Below are positions 45,280 to 55,547 of a stretch of 64,000 nt of DNA, one piece after another. Below the pieces are notes generated by a model, which did not search any database, was not told where the DNA came from, and saw only the letters and a program-made list of their open reading frames with translations. Source of the stretch: an uncultured Muribaculaceae bacterium (GTDB taxonomy: Bacteria; Bacteroidota; Bacteroidia; Bacteroidales; Muribaculaceae); contig CAJTQV010000013.1 of the NCBI GenBank assembly GCA_910578385.1, positions 1-64,000 on the forward strand, in the 5' to 3' direction. The translations under genes were made by a program, and so were the position numbers. Every line of letters starts with the position of its first letter. Positions within the stretch are counted from its first letter, which is position 1.

Positions 45280-46527
45280 TTAAGCTTCTTTTGCCCCGAT
45301 GTCGGTGCGGTTGAACAATCCGTTGCAATCCACTTTCTTCACTGCGTCGTATGCAGCCTTGCGGGCCTTGGCGAGATTCTCGCCTTCGCCGAGCACCATG
45401 AGCACACGGCCTCCGACGGTAAGTGTCTTGCCGTCGCGGTTGGCGGTACCCATGTGGTAAACCGTGCTGTCGATCTTATCAAGACCGCGCACCGGATAAC
45501 CCTTCTCATACTTGCCGGGATACCCCTTGGCGGCCATAACCACGCCGAGAACAGATTCATCTTTCCATTCCGTCTCGAAGTCACGGCCATCTACAGCAGC
45601 GTCGATAAGCTCGTAGAAGTCGCTCTTCAGACGCGGGAGAACAACCTCGGTCTCGGGGTCGCCGAAACGTGCGTTGAACTCAATTACCTTGGGAGTGCCC
45701 TTGTGCAGTATCAGACCGCCGTAGAGAACGCCGGTGAAAGGGACACCCTCCTTGACCATTGCGTCGGCTACGGGCTGGAGAATTGTCTCCAGGGCCATGC
45801 GACGGATTTCGGGGGTCACGAACGGAACCGGTGAGTAAGCGCCCATGCCGCCGGTGTTGGGTCCTGCGTCATGGTCGTAGGCGCGCTTGTGGTCGCGTGC
45901 GATGTCGAGGGGATAGAGCTTGTTGCCGTTCACAAGGCACATGAACGAGAACTCCGGACCGTCGAGGAACTCCTCAATCACCACGCGTCCCTTGCCGAAT
46001 GTCTCGTCAAGCAACATGTCGCGGAGAGCGTCCTCGGCCTCGCCGAGGGTGAGGGCAACCACGACTCCCTTGCCGGCTGCCAGTCCGTCATACTTGATGA
46101 CAACCGGAATCGGACCGGCCTTGACATAGGCGAGAGCCTCGTCGAAGTCGCTGAATGTGCGGTAGGCCGCTGTCGGCACGTCGTAGCGAGCCATGAGGTC
46201 CTTGGCATACTCCTTGGAACTCTCTATGCGTGCGGCGGCCTTGGTCGGACCGAAAATCTTCAGTCCCGCCTCGCGGAAGCTGTCCACGATACCGGCGGCG
46301 AGCGATGCCTCCGGACCCACGACAGTCAGGTCAATATCATTGGCTTTGGCGAAGTCGAGCAGCGAGGCGATGTCAGATACCGGTACAGGCACGCATTCCG
46401 CCTGGGCGGCGATACCACCGTTGCCCGGCGCGCAGTACACTTTAGATACTGCGGCCGAACGGCAAAGGCTGTCGACTATGGCGTGGCAGCGGCCACCGCC
46501 GCCGACCACAAGTACTTTCTTTCCCAT
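45280..46527 (-). CDS. purD: Phosphoribosylamine-glycine ligase
   Basis: ATP-grasp ligase joining phosphoribosylamine and glycine to GAR. The 415-residue protein has the usual domains; PNTGGMGAY and EFNARFGDPE mark the ATP-grasp core. The N-terminal loop, normally GGREHA, reads GGRCHA (residues ~11-16), so the usual Glu is Cys. The rest is canonical and I expect activity. Confidence 0.95.
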   Translation of the reverse strand: MGKKVLVVGGGGRCHAIVDSLCRSAAVSKVYCAPGNGGIAAQAECVPVPVSDIASLLDFAKANDIDLTVVGPEASLAAGIVDSFREAGLKIFGPTKAAARIESSKEYAKDLMARYDVPTAAYRTFSDFDEALAYVKAGPIPVVIKYDGLAAGKGVVVALTLGEAEDALRDMLLDETFGKGRVVIEEFLDGPEFSFMCLVNGNKLYPLDIARDHKRAYDHDAGPNTGGMGAYSPVPFVTPEIRRMALETILQPVADAMVKEGVPFTGVLYGGLILHKGTPKVIEFNARFGDPETEVVLPRLKSDFYELIDAAVDGRDFETEWKDESVLGVVMAAKGYPGKYEKGYPVRGLDKIDSTVYHMGTANRDGKTLTVGGRVLMVLGEGENLAKARKAAYDAVKKVDCNGLFNRTDIGAKEA

Positions 46528-46547
46528 CAGTTCTTGCTAATGTAATA

Positions 46548-48077
46548 TCAATGTTTGAAGTGACGCATTCCCGTGAAGAGCATGGCTATGCCTTTCTCGT
46601 CGGCCTTCTTTACAGAATCTTCGTCGCGGATGCTGCCGCCGGGCTGCACGATGGCGGTCACGCCGTAGCGCGAAGCCTGCTCCACAGTGTCGTCGAAGGG
46701 GAGGAAACCGTCAGATGCGAGCACCAGTCCTTCGGTGGCACCGGCTGCCTTGGCCTCCTCAAGGGCGATTGTGGCAGAACCTACGCGGTTCATCTGGCCG
46801 GCACCCACGCCGAGTGTGGCACCATCCTTGACAACCACTATGGCGTTGGACTTGACATGCTTCACAATCTTCCAGCCGAAGTCCATATCGGCAAGCTCGC
46901 GTGCGTCGGGATGACGTTCGGTAACGGTCATCGCGTCGGTAATCTCCAGACACTCTGTGTCGGCATCCTGCACGAGCAGACCGCCGGTCACGCCCACGTA
47001 GCGGGGGCGCTTCTCACCCTTGGCCTCCATCTTGACTTCGAGCAGACGGAGGTTCTTCTTCTTGGAGAAAATCTCAAGAGCCTCGTCGGTAAACGAAGGA
47101 GCCATCACAATCTCAAGGAAGATAGGCTTCATCTGGAGAGCCACCTCGCCGGTGACGGGGCGGTTGAACGCCACGATACCGCCGTAGATGCTCACCTTGT
47201 CGGCCTCGTATGCACGTGTCCATGCGTCGAGCACGTCTGCACCGACAGCCGCGCCACACGGGTTCATGTGCTTCAGACCTACGCAGAAAGGTTCGCTGAA
47301 CTCGCTCACGATCTCAAGAGCCGCGTTGGCATCCTGGATATTGTTGTACGAAAGTTCCTTGCCCTGGAGCTGGCGTGCGGTAGCCACGCTGTATGAGTAT
47401 TCCTTTTCTGTACGGTAGAACTTTGCAGCCTGGTGGGGATTCTCGCCGTAACGGAGATCCTGCACCTTGTCGAAGGCGAGGAACATCTTCTCGTTCAGAC
47501 CGGCCTGACGGCGCATGTACTCGGCGATATGGCTGTCGTAGAGAGCGGTGTGGGTGTAGGCCTTTGCCGACAGACGGAGACGGGTCTCCTCTGTGGTGTT
47601 GCCGTTCTCGCGGATTTCGGCGAGAATGTTGTCATAATCCTCAGGCTCGCAGACCACGGTCACGCTCTTGCAGTTCTTCGCTGCCGAACGGAGCATGGAG
47701 GGACCGCCTATGTCGATGTTCTCGATTGCGTCGGCCAGAGTCACGTCGGGCTTTGCCACTGTTGCCTCGAAGGGGTAGAGGTTCACACATACGAGGTCAA
47801 TCAGACCGATGCCGTTCTCGGCGAGCTGCTGCATGTCGCTTTCAAGGTCGCGGCGACCGAGCAGGGCGCCATGCACCTTCGGGTGGAGCGTCTTGACGCG
47901 TCCGCCGCAGATTTCGGGGAAACCGGTAATCTCGCTGATGCCGGTTACCTCAAGACCGCTGTCGAGCAGCATCTTCATCGTGCCGCCGGTAGCGATTATC
48001 TCCCATCCCATTTCATTGAGCGACCGGGCGAACTCGACCACTCCTCTTTTATCACTTACGCTGATTAGAGCTTTCAT
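46548..48077 (-). CDS. purH: Bifunctional AICAR transformylase / IMP cyclohydrolase
   Basis: Does the last two steps to IMP: formylation of AICAR with 10-formyl-THF and ring closure. The 509-residue protein (ATG at 48077; a TTG at 48080 is less likely) has an N-terminal MGS-like cyclohydrolase domain (SVSDKRGVVEFA, KTLHPKVHGALL) and a C-terminal transformylase domain (LKHMNPCGAAVG, FLPFDDTVE). Lies between purM and purD. Confidence 0.97.
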   Translation of the reverse strand: MKALISVSDKRGVVEFARSLNEMGWEIIATGGTMKMLLDSGLEVTGISEITGFPEICGGRVKTLHPKVHGALLGRRDLESDMQQLAENGIGLIDLVCVNLYPFEATVAKPDVTLADAIENIDIGGPSMLRSAAKNCKSVTVVCEPEDYDNILAEIRENGNTTEETRLRLSAKAYTHTALYDSHIAEYMRRQAGLNEKMFLAFDKVQDLRYGENPHQAAKFYRTEKEYSYSVATARQLQGKELSYNNIQDANAALEIVSEFSEPFCVGLKHMNPCGAAVGADVLDAWTRAYEADKVSIYGGIVAFNRPVTGEVALQMKPIFLEIVMAPSFTDEALEIFSKKKNLRLLEVKMEAKGEKRPRYVGVTGGLLVQDADTECLEITDAMTVTERHPDARELADMDFGWKIVKHVKSNAIVVVKDGATLGVGAGQMNRVGSATIALEEAKAAGATEGLVLASDGFLPFDDTVEQASRYGVTAIVQPGGSIRDEDSVKKADEKGIAMLFTGMRHFKH

Positions 48078-48134
48078 CAATTTCCTGTTAGAATAAACTT
48101 ATGCAGTTATACTTACTGGTGCGGTGACAGTTAT

Positions 48135-49160
<1,026 letters not shown>

Positions 49161-49172
49161 ATCTCCCGGTTC

Positions 49173-49886
49173 TTATTTGATTGAGTTGAGACGGCTGTCA
49201 ATCTCCTCGTAAGCACCGATCACGTTGCCGAGGTCGCGGCGGAAACGGTCCTTGTCGAGCTTTTCGTTGGTTGTAGCGTCCCACAGACGGCATGTGTCGG
49301 GGCTGATCTCGTCAGCGAGTACGATCTTGCCGTCGGCGGTCTTACCGAACTCAATCTTGAAGTCAACCAGACGGATGTTGATCTTGGCGAAGATTTCCTT
49401 GAGGAGCTCGTTGATGCGTGCAGTCATGTCATAGATCTCTGCAAGCTCAGCATAGGTAGCCGCGCCGAGAGCCACAGCGTGGTGGTCGTTGATCAGCGGG
49501 TCGCCGAGAGCGTCGTCCTTGTAGCAGATCTCCATGATGGTGTTGGGGGCGGGAGTACCCTCCTCGATGCCGAGGCGTTTTGCCATCGAACCTGCGATGA
49601 TGTTGCGCACGATCACCTCAAGAGGAACGATGCTGACTTTGTGGCAGAGCTGGTCGCGGTCGTTCAGAGTCTCGATGTAGTGGGTCGGGATACCGGCTTC
49701 GTTGAGTTTCTTGAAGATGATGGTAGTGATCTCGTTGTTGAGCACACCCTTGTTGTCGATTGTAGCCTTCTTCAGGTTGTTGAAGGCTGTCGCAGCATCC
49801 TTGTAGTGGATTACAACGAGGTTTTCATCATCGGTTGCGAACACTTGTTTTGCTTTGCCCTCATAGAGCATCTCTTTCTTTTCCAT
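49173..49886 (-). CDS. purC: SAICAR synthetase
   Basis: Joins CAIR and aspartate with ATP to SAICAR. The 237-residue protein has the family start EMLYEGKAKQVF, the motif VDFKIEFGKT and the DEISPDTCRLWD signature. It lies between purL (88 bp upstream) and purM (12 bp). Confidence 0.97.
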   Translation of the reverse strand: MEKKEMLYEGKAKQVFATDDENLVVIHYKDAATAFNNLKKATIDNKGVLNNEITTIIFKKLNEAGIPTHYIETLNDRDQLCHKVSIVPLEVIVRNIIAGSMAKRLGIEEGTPAPNTIMEICYKDDALGDPLINDHHAVALGAATYAELAEIYDMTARINELLKEIFAKINIRLVDFKIEFGKTADGKIVLADEISPDTCRLWDATTNEKLDKDRFRRDLGNVIGAYEEIDSRLNSIK

Positions 49887-49974
49887 TTTCTTGAATAGAT
49901 ATGAAGTTGGTTTTTTTGAATATTTTCTTTTCAGGGTAGTTGTCAGGCTGTGTCAGCTCTGCGGTTACCGGAAA

Positions 49975-52900
49975 TTATTTTACCTTGCGGAAGTAGTTTA
50001 CTGCGTTTCGGAAGAGGTTCTGCGACTTGTCTCCGGCCACGTTCTTCATAAGTCCCTCGCGGTAGCGCTCCGAGTGGCCCATCTTGCCGAGGATATGTCC
50101 GTCGGGCGAGATGATGCCCTCGATGGCCCATGTAGAGCCGTTGGGGTTGGCGGGCGACAGCATTGTGGCGTGTCCTGTCTCGGGGTCGGCATACTGGAAT
50201 GCGATCTGACCGTTCTTCAACAGAGTCTCACGCAGTTTGTCGTCGGCCACGAACTTACCCTCACCGTGCGACATGGCGATAGAGTGGAGCTGACCGACCT
50301 CGAAGCTGTCGAGCCAGGGCGATGCCGTTGTGCCGACACGTGTCACCGCAATCTGCGAGATATGGCGGTTGATGTCGTTGCGGAACAGGGTGGGGGAGTC
50401 GGGTGTCAGCTCGCCGATCTTGCCGAACGGGAGCAGACCTGACTTGACAAGGGCCTGGAAGCCGTTGCAGATTCCGAGAATCAGACCTCCGCGTGCGAGA
50501 AGACGTTCCACAGCGGCCTTGACCTCGGCGTTGAGGAGCACGGTGGCGATGAACTTGCCCGATCCGTCCGGCTCATCGGCAGCGGAGAAACCGCCGCTGA
50601 TTGCCAGAATATGACATGCGTCGATGTTGGCGGCCATCTCGCGGCATGAGTCGGATATATCCTGAGCCGAGAGATTGCGGAACACGCTCAGGCGTACCTC
50701 GGCGCCCTCGTTGGCGAATGCCGCCTGCATGTCGTAGTCGCAGTTGGTGCCGGGGAATACGGGGAGATATACAACCGGGTTCTCCACTGCCTCGCCCTCG
50801 TAGGCAGCGGCCTTGCGGTCGCAGGCTGCGTCGGGAGCCTCGCCTGTGGTGGCGGCGGTGTCGGGATATACTGAGTTGAATTTCTCGCGCACCTTCGCTG
50901 CAAGATCCTCAATCGCGAATTTATGGTGCTCGATCATCACGGTCGGTTCGGCTGTTGTCGAACCGATGAACTCTGCACCCGGAATGTCGATAGGCTCGGT
51001 GGCCTCGATTATGATTGAGCCGTAAGCGGCATCGAAAATCTCATTCTTGTCGTACGATACATCGGCACCGATTCTGTTGCCGAGCGACATCTTGACGATA
51101 GCCTCAGCCAGACCGCCGAAGCCGATGGCATAGGCGCTCACCACATGTCCGGCCTTGATCTCGCGGTGGATTGCGTCGTAAGCTGCCATGAGGGCGGCAG
51201 TGTGAGGCATCTTCGAGGAGAGCGGGTTGTGCTTCACGAGATATAGCCCGTGTCCGGCAGCCTTGAATTCCGGACTGATCACGTCGCGGGCATCCACGGG
51301 AGCAACACCGAAGGCGATGAGTGTCGGCGGCACGCTGATGTCGCCGAACGTTCCGCTCATGGAGTCCTTGCCTCCGATTGAGGGGAGACCCAGCTCCTTC
51401 TGCATACGGAGTGTGCCGAGCAGGGCGGCGAGAGGCTTGCCCCATGCACGCTCCGAGCTCATGCGCTCGAAATATTCCTGATATGAGAATCTCATCCGGC
51501 GGAAGTCAGCGCCGGCGGCAACTGATTTTGCCACCGCGTCAATCACGGCATATGCCGCGCCGTGATAGGGACTCCAGCTGGTGATGAACGGGTTGAAGCC
51601 CCATGCCATCATGCTGGCTGTATTTGTGAAATGCTTTCCTACGGGGAGCTTCTGCACGCTGACCTGTGCCTCTGTGCCGTTGGTCTTGCCTCCGAATGGC
51701 ATGAGCACTGTAGATGCACCGATTGATGAGTCAAACATTTCGATGAGACCGCGCTGCGAGGTCACGTTGGGGTCGAGCAGGTTGTTGACGAATTTCTCGT
51801 CGAAATTCTCGCCCGGCACCTCGCGCCCGAAGGGATTGCAGGGAGTCACTGACTCGATGCGGGCCTTGGCGAAGTGGGGAGCGCCGGCCGAGTCGATGAA
51901 CTCGCGGCTAAGGTCGGCCACAATCTCGCCGTTGCGGAAAAGACGCATACGGCCTGAGTCGGTCACATCGGCCACGTGGCGCACCTCGATGTTCTCCTCG
52001 TGGCAGTAGCGCATGAACTCCTCCATGTCCTTTGCCTCGACAACAGCCGACATGCGCTCCTGGCTCTCCGATATGGCAAGCTCGGTGGCGTTGAGGCCAT
52101 CATATTTCGTGGTCACGCGGTCGAGATATATGTCGAGGCCGTCGGTAAGTTCGCCGATAGCGACGCTGACACCTCCGGCTCCGAAGTCGTTTGATTTCTT
52201 TATGAGTCTTGTCACTTCCGGGCGGCGGAACAGACGCGACAGCTTGCGCTCCTCGGGGGCGTTACCCTTCTGCACCTCGCTGCCGCACATTTCGAGCGAC
52301 GACTCGGTGTGCTCTTTCGAAGAACCTGTGGCTCCGCCGATGCCGTCGCGGCCTGTGCGGCCACCGAACATCAGCACCACGTCTCCGGCTGCCGGACGCT
52401 CGCGGCGTACATCCTTGGCGCGTACCGCACCTGCCACAGCTCCCACTTCAAGACGCTTCGCGACATATCCGGGGTGGTAGACCTCGCGGACGTGGGTTGT
52501 GGCCAGACCGATCTGGTTGCCGTATGATGAATAGCCTGCTGCCGCGCCGCGTGAGATGACACGCTGGGGGAGCTTGCCGTGAAGCGTCTCGTTGACAGGC
52601 TGGTATATGTCGCCGGCACCGGTCAGACGCATTGCCTGATACACATAGCTGCGGCCGCTCAACGGGTCGCGTATCGCGCCACCGAGACAGGTTGATGCAC
52701 CTCCGAAAGGTTCAATCTCGGTCGGGTGGTTGTGGGTCTCGTTCTTGAACTGGAGGAGCCATTTCTCGGTCTCTCCGTCAACATCGACATCCACATAGAT
52801 GCTGCAAGCGTTGTTCTCCTCGCTCTGCTCAAGGTCATCGAGCATTCCGTTGGCGCGGAGCCAGCGGGCACCGATGGTTGCGAGATCCATCAGGCAGAGG

Positions 52901-53688
52901 GGCTTCTCGCCGCGTCCGAGGTCGGCGCGCATCTTATTCCAGAGACCGAGGCTCTCACGGATTTCAGGTGCTATGAATGATTCCTCTACCTCGATGTCGG
53001 TCAGACGGGAGGTGAAGGTGGTGTGGCGGCAATGGTCGCTCCAATATGTGTCGAGAATGCGGAGCTCGGTCTCGTTGGGGTCGCGGCCTTCGGCGGTGAA
53101 GTATCTCACCACTTCCATCAGGTCGTCGCCGTTCATGGCGAGTCCGGCCTCCTTGCAATATGCCGGGGCCTCCTCGGGTGTGATGTCGCGGAAACCGGCG
53201 AGAGTCTCGACCGGCATGGCGTGCGCGCGTTCGGGGAGAGAGAGTACGTCAAGGTTCTTGCGGCGCGCCTCGACGGCGTTGATGAGGTAGCGGGATATGC
53301 GCTCCATCTGTTCGGGTGTCACACCCTTGTCGAAGATGTAGAGGCGAGCCGAGAGAATCTCAACGTCGGCTTCAGGGTTGACGAGGCGCACGCACTCGCG
53401 GGCAGCTGCGGCACGCTGGTCGAACTGGCCGGGAAGAGCCTCGACTGCGAGATGGGGCAGACCCTCCATCTCTATGCTGTCGGTCACGGTGTCGGTGGCA
53501 GTCTCGCCGAAGACGCCGTAGCGGGTTTGTTCAAGAAGTTGGTCGGAAAAGCCGAACAGGTCGTACACGCAGACCAGACGAAGGTCTGTGATGTTGAGGC
53601 CGAGATTGGAGTTCAGCTCGTTGCGGAGGCTGTCGGCCTCGACGCGGAATTCCGGGCGTTTCTCGACAAATATACGGTGGGTTGTCAT
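49975..53688 (-). CDS. purL: Phosphoribosylformylglycinamidine synthase, single-chain
   Basis: Makes FGAM from FGAR, glutamine and ATP. The 1237-residue protein is the large single-chain form, which needs no PurS/PurQ: an N-terminal PurS-like part, the FGAMS core with repeated PurM-like folds (NETHNHPTEIEPFGGAST), and a C-terminal glutaminase with nucleophile Cys in LGICNGFQALVKSG. It is 35 bp downstream of purE. Confidence 0.97.
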   Translation of the reverse strand: MTTHRIFVEKRPEFRVEADSLRNELNSNLGLNITDLRLVCVYDLFGFSDQLLEQTRYGVFGETATDTVTDSIEMEGLPHLAVEALPGQFDQRAAAARECVRLVNPEADVEILSARLYIFDKGVTPEQMERISRYLINAVEARRKNLDVLSLPERAHAMPVETLAGFRDITPEEAPAYCKEAGLAMNGDDLMEVVRYFTAEGRDPNETELRILDTYWSDHCRHTTFTSRLTDIEVEESFIAPEIRESLGLWNKMRADLGRGEKPLCLMDLATIGARWLRANGMLDDLEQSEENNACSIYVDVDVDGETEKWLLQFKNETHNHPTEIEPFGGASTCLGGAIRDPLSGRSYVYQAMRLTGAGDIYQPVNETLHGKLPQRVISRGAAAGYSSYGNQIGLATTHVREVYHPGYVAKRLEVGAVAGAVRAKDVRRERPAAGDVVLMFGGRTGRDGIGGATGSSKEHTESSLEMCGSEVQKGNAPEERKLSRLFRRPEVTRLIKKSNDFGAGGVSVAIGELTDGLDIYLDRVTTKYDGLNATELAISESQERMSAVVEAKDMEEFMRYCHEENIEVRHVADVTDSGRMRLFRNGEIVADLSREFIDSAGAPHFAKARIESVTPCNPFGREVPGENFDEKFVNNLLDPNVTSQRGLIEMFDSSIGASTVLMPFGGKTNGTEAQVSVQKLPVGKHFTNTASMMAWGFNPFITSWSPYHGAAYAVIDAVAKSVAAGADFRRMRFSYQEYFERMSSERAWGKPLAALLGTLRMQKELGLPSIGGKDSMSGTFGDISVPPTLIAFGVAPVDARDVISPEFKAAGHGLYLVKHNPLSSKMPHTAALMAAYDAIHREIKAGHVVSAYAIGFGGLAEAIVKMSLGNRIGADVSYDKNEIFDAAYGSIIIEATEPIDIPGAEFIGSTTAEPTVMIEHHKFAIEDLAAKVREKFNSVYPDTAATTGEAPDAACDRKAAAYEGEAVENPVVYLPVFPGTNCDYDMQAAFANEGAEVRLSVFRNLSAQDISDSCREMAANIDACHILAISGGFSAADEPDGSGKFIATVLLNAEVKAAVERLLARGGLILGICNGFQALVKSGLLPFGKIGELTPDSPTLFRNDINRHISQIAVTRVGTTASPWLDSFEVGQLHSIAMSHGEGKFVADDKLRETLLKNGQIAFQYADPETGHATMLSPANPNGSTWAIEGIISPDGHILGKMGHSERYREGLMKNVAGDKSQNLFRNAVNYFRKVK

Positions 53689-53723
53689 TGCTATATCAGT
53701 GGTTTATAACCTATTTCGTGGAT

Positions 53724-54191
53724 TTAGATTTCAGTTTCAAGGATTTTTCGAGCCTGTTCCTCGCGGAACTCGCGGAGTTTCTCCTGCAGGCCTTTGTCGG
53801 TAACGGCCATGATCTCTACGGCGAGAAGTGCGGCGTTCTTGGCACCGTCGATGGCTACCGTTGCCACAGGTATTCCGGTGGGCATCTGCACCATGGCGAG
53901 CAGGGAGTCAAGACCGCGCAGGGCTTTTGACATGATTGGTACTGCTATTACCGGAAGTGTGGTGAATGCGGCCACGACTCCGGCCAGATGGGCGGCACCG
54001 CCCGCGCCGGCGATGAAAGATGTTATGCCGCGTTCGCGTGCGCCGTCAATCCATTCCTCAAGGGCGTGGGGCGTGCGGTGTGCGCTGAGCACCTTCTTCT
54101 CGTAACCGACGCCGAACTTGTCGAGCATCTCGAAAGCGCCCTTCATCACATCGAGGTCGCTTGTTGATCCCATCACAATTCCAACTTTCAT
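53724..54191 (-). CDS. purE: N5-carboxyaminoimidazole ribonucleotide mutase
   Basis: Converts N5-CAIR to CAIR. From the ATG at 54191 it has 155 residues; AGGA six bases before it favours this start over the ATG at 54197. Class I motifs are MGSTSD, SAHRTP and AGAGGAAHL, though the next residues are AG where most class I enzymes have PG. Class I PurE usually works with PurK, which is not in this operon. It is the first gene of the purine operon and follows a ~230-nt structured leader. Confidence 0.95.
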   Translation of the reverse strand: MKVGIVMGSTSDLDVMKGAFEMLDKFGVGYEKKVLSAHRTPHALEEWIDGARERGITSFIAGAGGAAHLAGVVAAFTTLPVIAVPIMSKALRGLDSLLAMVQMPTGIPVATVAIDGAKNAALLAVEIMAVTDKGLQEKLREFREEQARKILETEI

Positions 54192-54236
54192 GTTCATTCC
54201 TGTAAAAAACTGTATATGTTTAGTATAGATAAAGCG

Positions 54237-54428
54237 GCGGGCGTCCGGTCCATGTTCAGGACCGGACGCCCGCGCGTGATTCATTCCATCATGTCTGTCC
54301 GCTTATGGGCACGCTGAATGCGAGAACCTTCGCGGCTCTGCCCCATGGCTCGCACGACTCCCCGGAGGGACTCGTGATGCTGCGGGACGGGAAATTCGTA
54401 TGTATGTGAAATCACCACTTTCATTTCC
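54237..54428 (-). promoter_or_regulatory. Structured leader or small RNA upstream of purE
   Basis: Read as RNA on the minus strand, this stretch folds by eye into a closed set of helices. An outer helix pairs 54415-54407 with 54283-54276 (8 bp, one bulge). Inner helices pair 54393-54390 with 54287-54284 and 54388-54382 with 54302-54297. These enclose two hairpins: 54376-54353 (9 bp with one G-G mismatch, loop TCCG) and 54346-54305. A perfect 15-bp GC-rich hairpin follows (54273-54259 / 54251-54237) with a weak U-rich tail, 46 nt before the purE start. It has its own consensus promoter. It could be a riboswitch-like leader ending in a terminator, or an independent small RNA. It matches no class I know. 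Confidence 0.5.
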
Positions 54429-54433
54429 ATGTG

Positions 54434-54465
54434 CAAAATTACATATTTTTTTCGACGTGTACAAA
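54434..54465 (-). promoter_or_regulatory. Promoter of the purE leader / purine operon
   Basis: On the minus strand TTTG (54465-54462), 20 bp, then TAATTTTG (54441-54434): an exact consensus promoter. Transcription would start near 54428, giving a leader of about 235 nt before purE. Confidence 0.75.
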
Positions 54466-54555
54466 CGAAATGTTCGCGCGGTTGAAAAATTTCCGGAAAC
54501 GAAAAAAACGAAAAAAGGAAACCTGCATTGCAGATTTCCTTTCTCTGATCTTCGG

Positions 54556-54631
54556 TCGGGGTGACAAGATTCGAACTTGCGACCACACGCCCCCCAGACG
54601 CGTACTCTAAACCGGGCTGAGCTACACCCCG
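54556..54631 (-). tRNA. tRNA-Pro (anticodon GGG)
   Basis: The minus strand folds as a full tRNA of 76 nt. The acceptor stem is CGGGGTG/CACCCCG, the D arm GCTC...GAGT, and the anticodon stem CGCGT/GCGTG with loop CTGGGGG, giving anticodon GGG. The T arm is GCAAG TTCGAAT CTTGT. The discriminator base is A and no CCA is encoded. A consensus promoter lies upstream at 54703-54734. Confidence 0.93.
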
Positions 54632-54702
54632 AGATCGTTGCCTGTTGACTTTCGTCTTTCGGCGGGGATGCTTGCCGGAAGTTACCTTCCCGAAAGCGAG
54701 TG

Positions 54703-54734
54703 CAAAGTTAATGCCTTTTTCTGAAACCTCCAAA
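54703..54734 (-). promoter_or_regulatory. Promoter of tRNA-Pro
   Basis: TTTG (54734-54731), 20 bp, TAACTTTG (54710-54703) on the minus strand, identical in boxes and spacing to the tRNA-Asp promoter at 102-133. The mature tRNA starts about 70 bp downstream. Confidence 0.75.
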
Positions 54735-54790
54735 TTTTCGGCGAAAAATTTTTGAAAAAATTTAAAATTTCCTCTTTTTACCCTCTCCCA

Positions 54791-54822
54791 TTTCCCCGTA
54801 CGGATGTTTTTTCCTATTTTTG
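54791..54822 (+). promoter_or_regulatory. Candidate promoter of the FNT transporter gene
   Basis: TTTC (54791-54794), 20 bp, TATTTTTG (54815-54822): exact -7 and one mismatch in -33. The ATG is at 54894, so the leader would be about 65 nt. Confidence 0.55.
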
Positions 54823-54893
54823 CCGACGGTATTGGACAGAATGTGCCTCAGGCCGTATCTGTTTTATGAGAAGGACTCTTAAGTTCGGTAAGA

Positions 54894-55547
54894 ATGAAGG
54901 ATAAGACTTTTGTTGCCCGCGGCATTTTGGCCGGAATCTGCGTCGGTATGGGCGGATGCATATATTTGAATGTCGGCGGTGTGGCCGGTGCGGTGCTTTT
55001 CGCATTCGGCCTGATTGCCGTTGTCTCGCTCGGACTGAATCTCTTTACTGGAAAGGCCCAGTTCGTGTGGGGGCTGCGTGGTGAGGATCAGTTCGGACAG
55101 GGTGGCTACGTGTGGCTCTTCTCTATTCTCGCGCTCAATATTATCGGTTGCATCTTGATGGGTGCGCTGATGTCCAACGCCGCCATGCAGGAGGGCGCGA
55201 TGGCAATCCTTGACAAAAGGCTCGCCTCGTCTCCGTTGCGCAACGCAGTGTTGGCCGTGGGTTGCGGATTCATAATGACCCTCGCCGTGCAGGGCACCGC
55301 ACGCGGCAAGTGGCTTCCGCTTCTCTTCGGAATCCCGGCCTTTATATTGTGTGGTTTCCCTCACTGTGTGGCCGACGCATTCTATATCGCTTCGTTGCCG
55401 GGTGAGTATCTCGGTGAACATGCCGCAGACATCGCCATGTTCTATGTGGCGATTGTGGCCGGAAATTTCGTAGGCTGCAACGCATATCGGCTGCTCTCTC
55501 CGGCGAGGGAGAAAACAGCCGAAAAATCATCAGCGGCCGAAGCTTAA
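54894..55547 (+). CDS. Formate/nitrite transporter family channel
   Basis: Pentameric inner-membrane channel family for formate, nitrite or related small anions. The 217-residue protein has six hydrophobic segments. The pattern ARGILAGICVGMGGCIYL in the first helix and the conserved FNT loop region (SLGLNLFTGKAQFV; GFPHCVADAFY) support the assignment. It is somewhat shorter than FocA-type proteins (~280). The substrate cannot be told; no formate lyase or nitrite reductase is near. It converges with the next gene with a 4-nt overlap of the stops. Confidence 0.85.
   Translation: MKDKTFVARGILAGICVGMGGCIYLNVGGVAGAVLFAFGLIAVVSLGLNLFTGKAQFVWGLRGEDQFGQGGYVWLFSILALNIIGCILMGALMSNAAMQEGAMAILDKRLASSPLRNAVLAVGCGFIMTLAVQGTARGKWLPLLFGIPAFILCGFPHCVADAFYIASLPGEYLGEHAADIAMFYVAIVAGNFVGCNAYRLLSPAREKTAEKSSAAEA

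Noticed and set aside
54281..54733. 150-codon minus-strand ORF
   Set aside because: It reads through the whole tRNA-Pro and two promoters. The inner 49-codon part (ATG at 54430) starts about where transcription would begin and overlaps the structured RNA.
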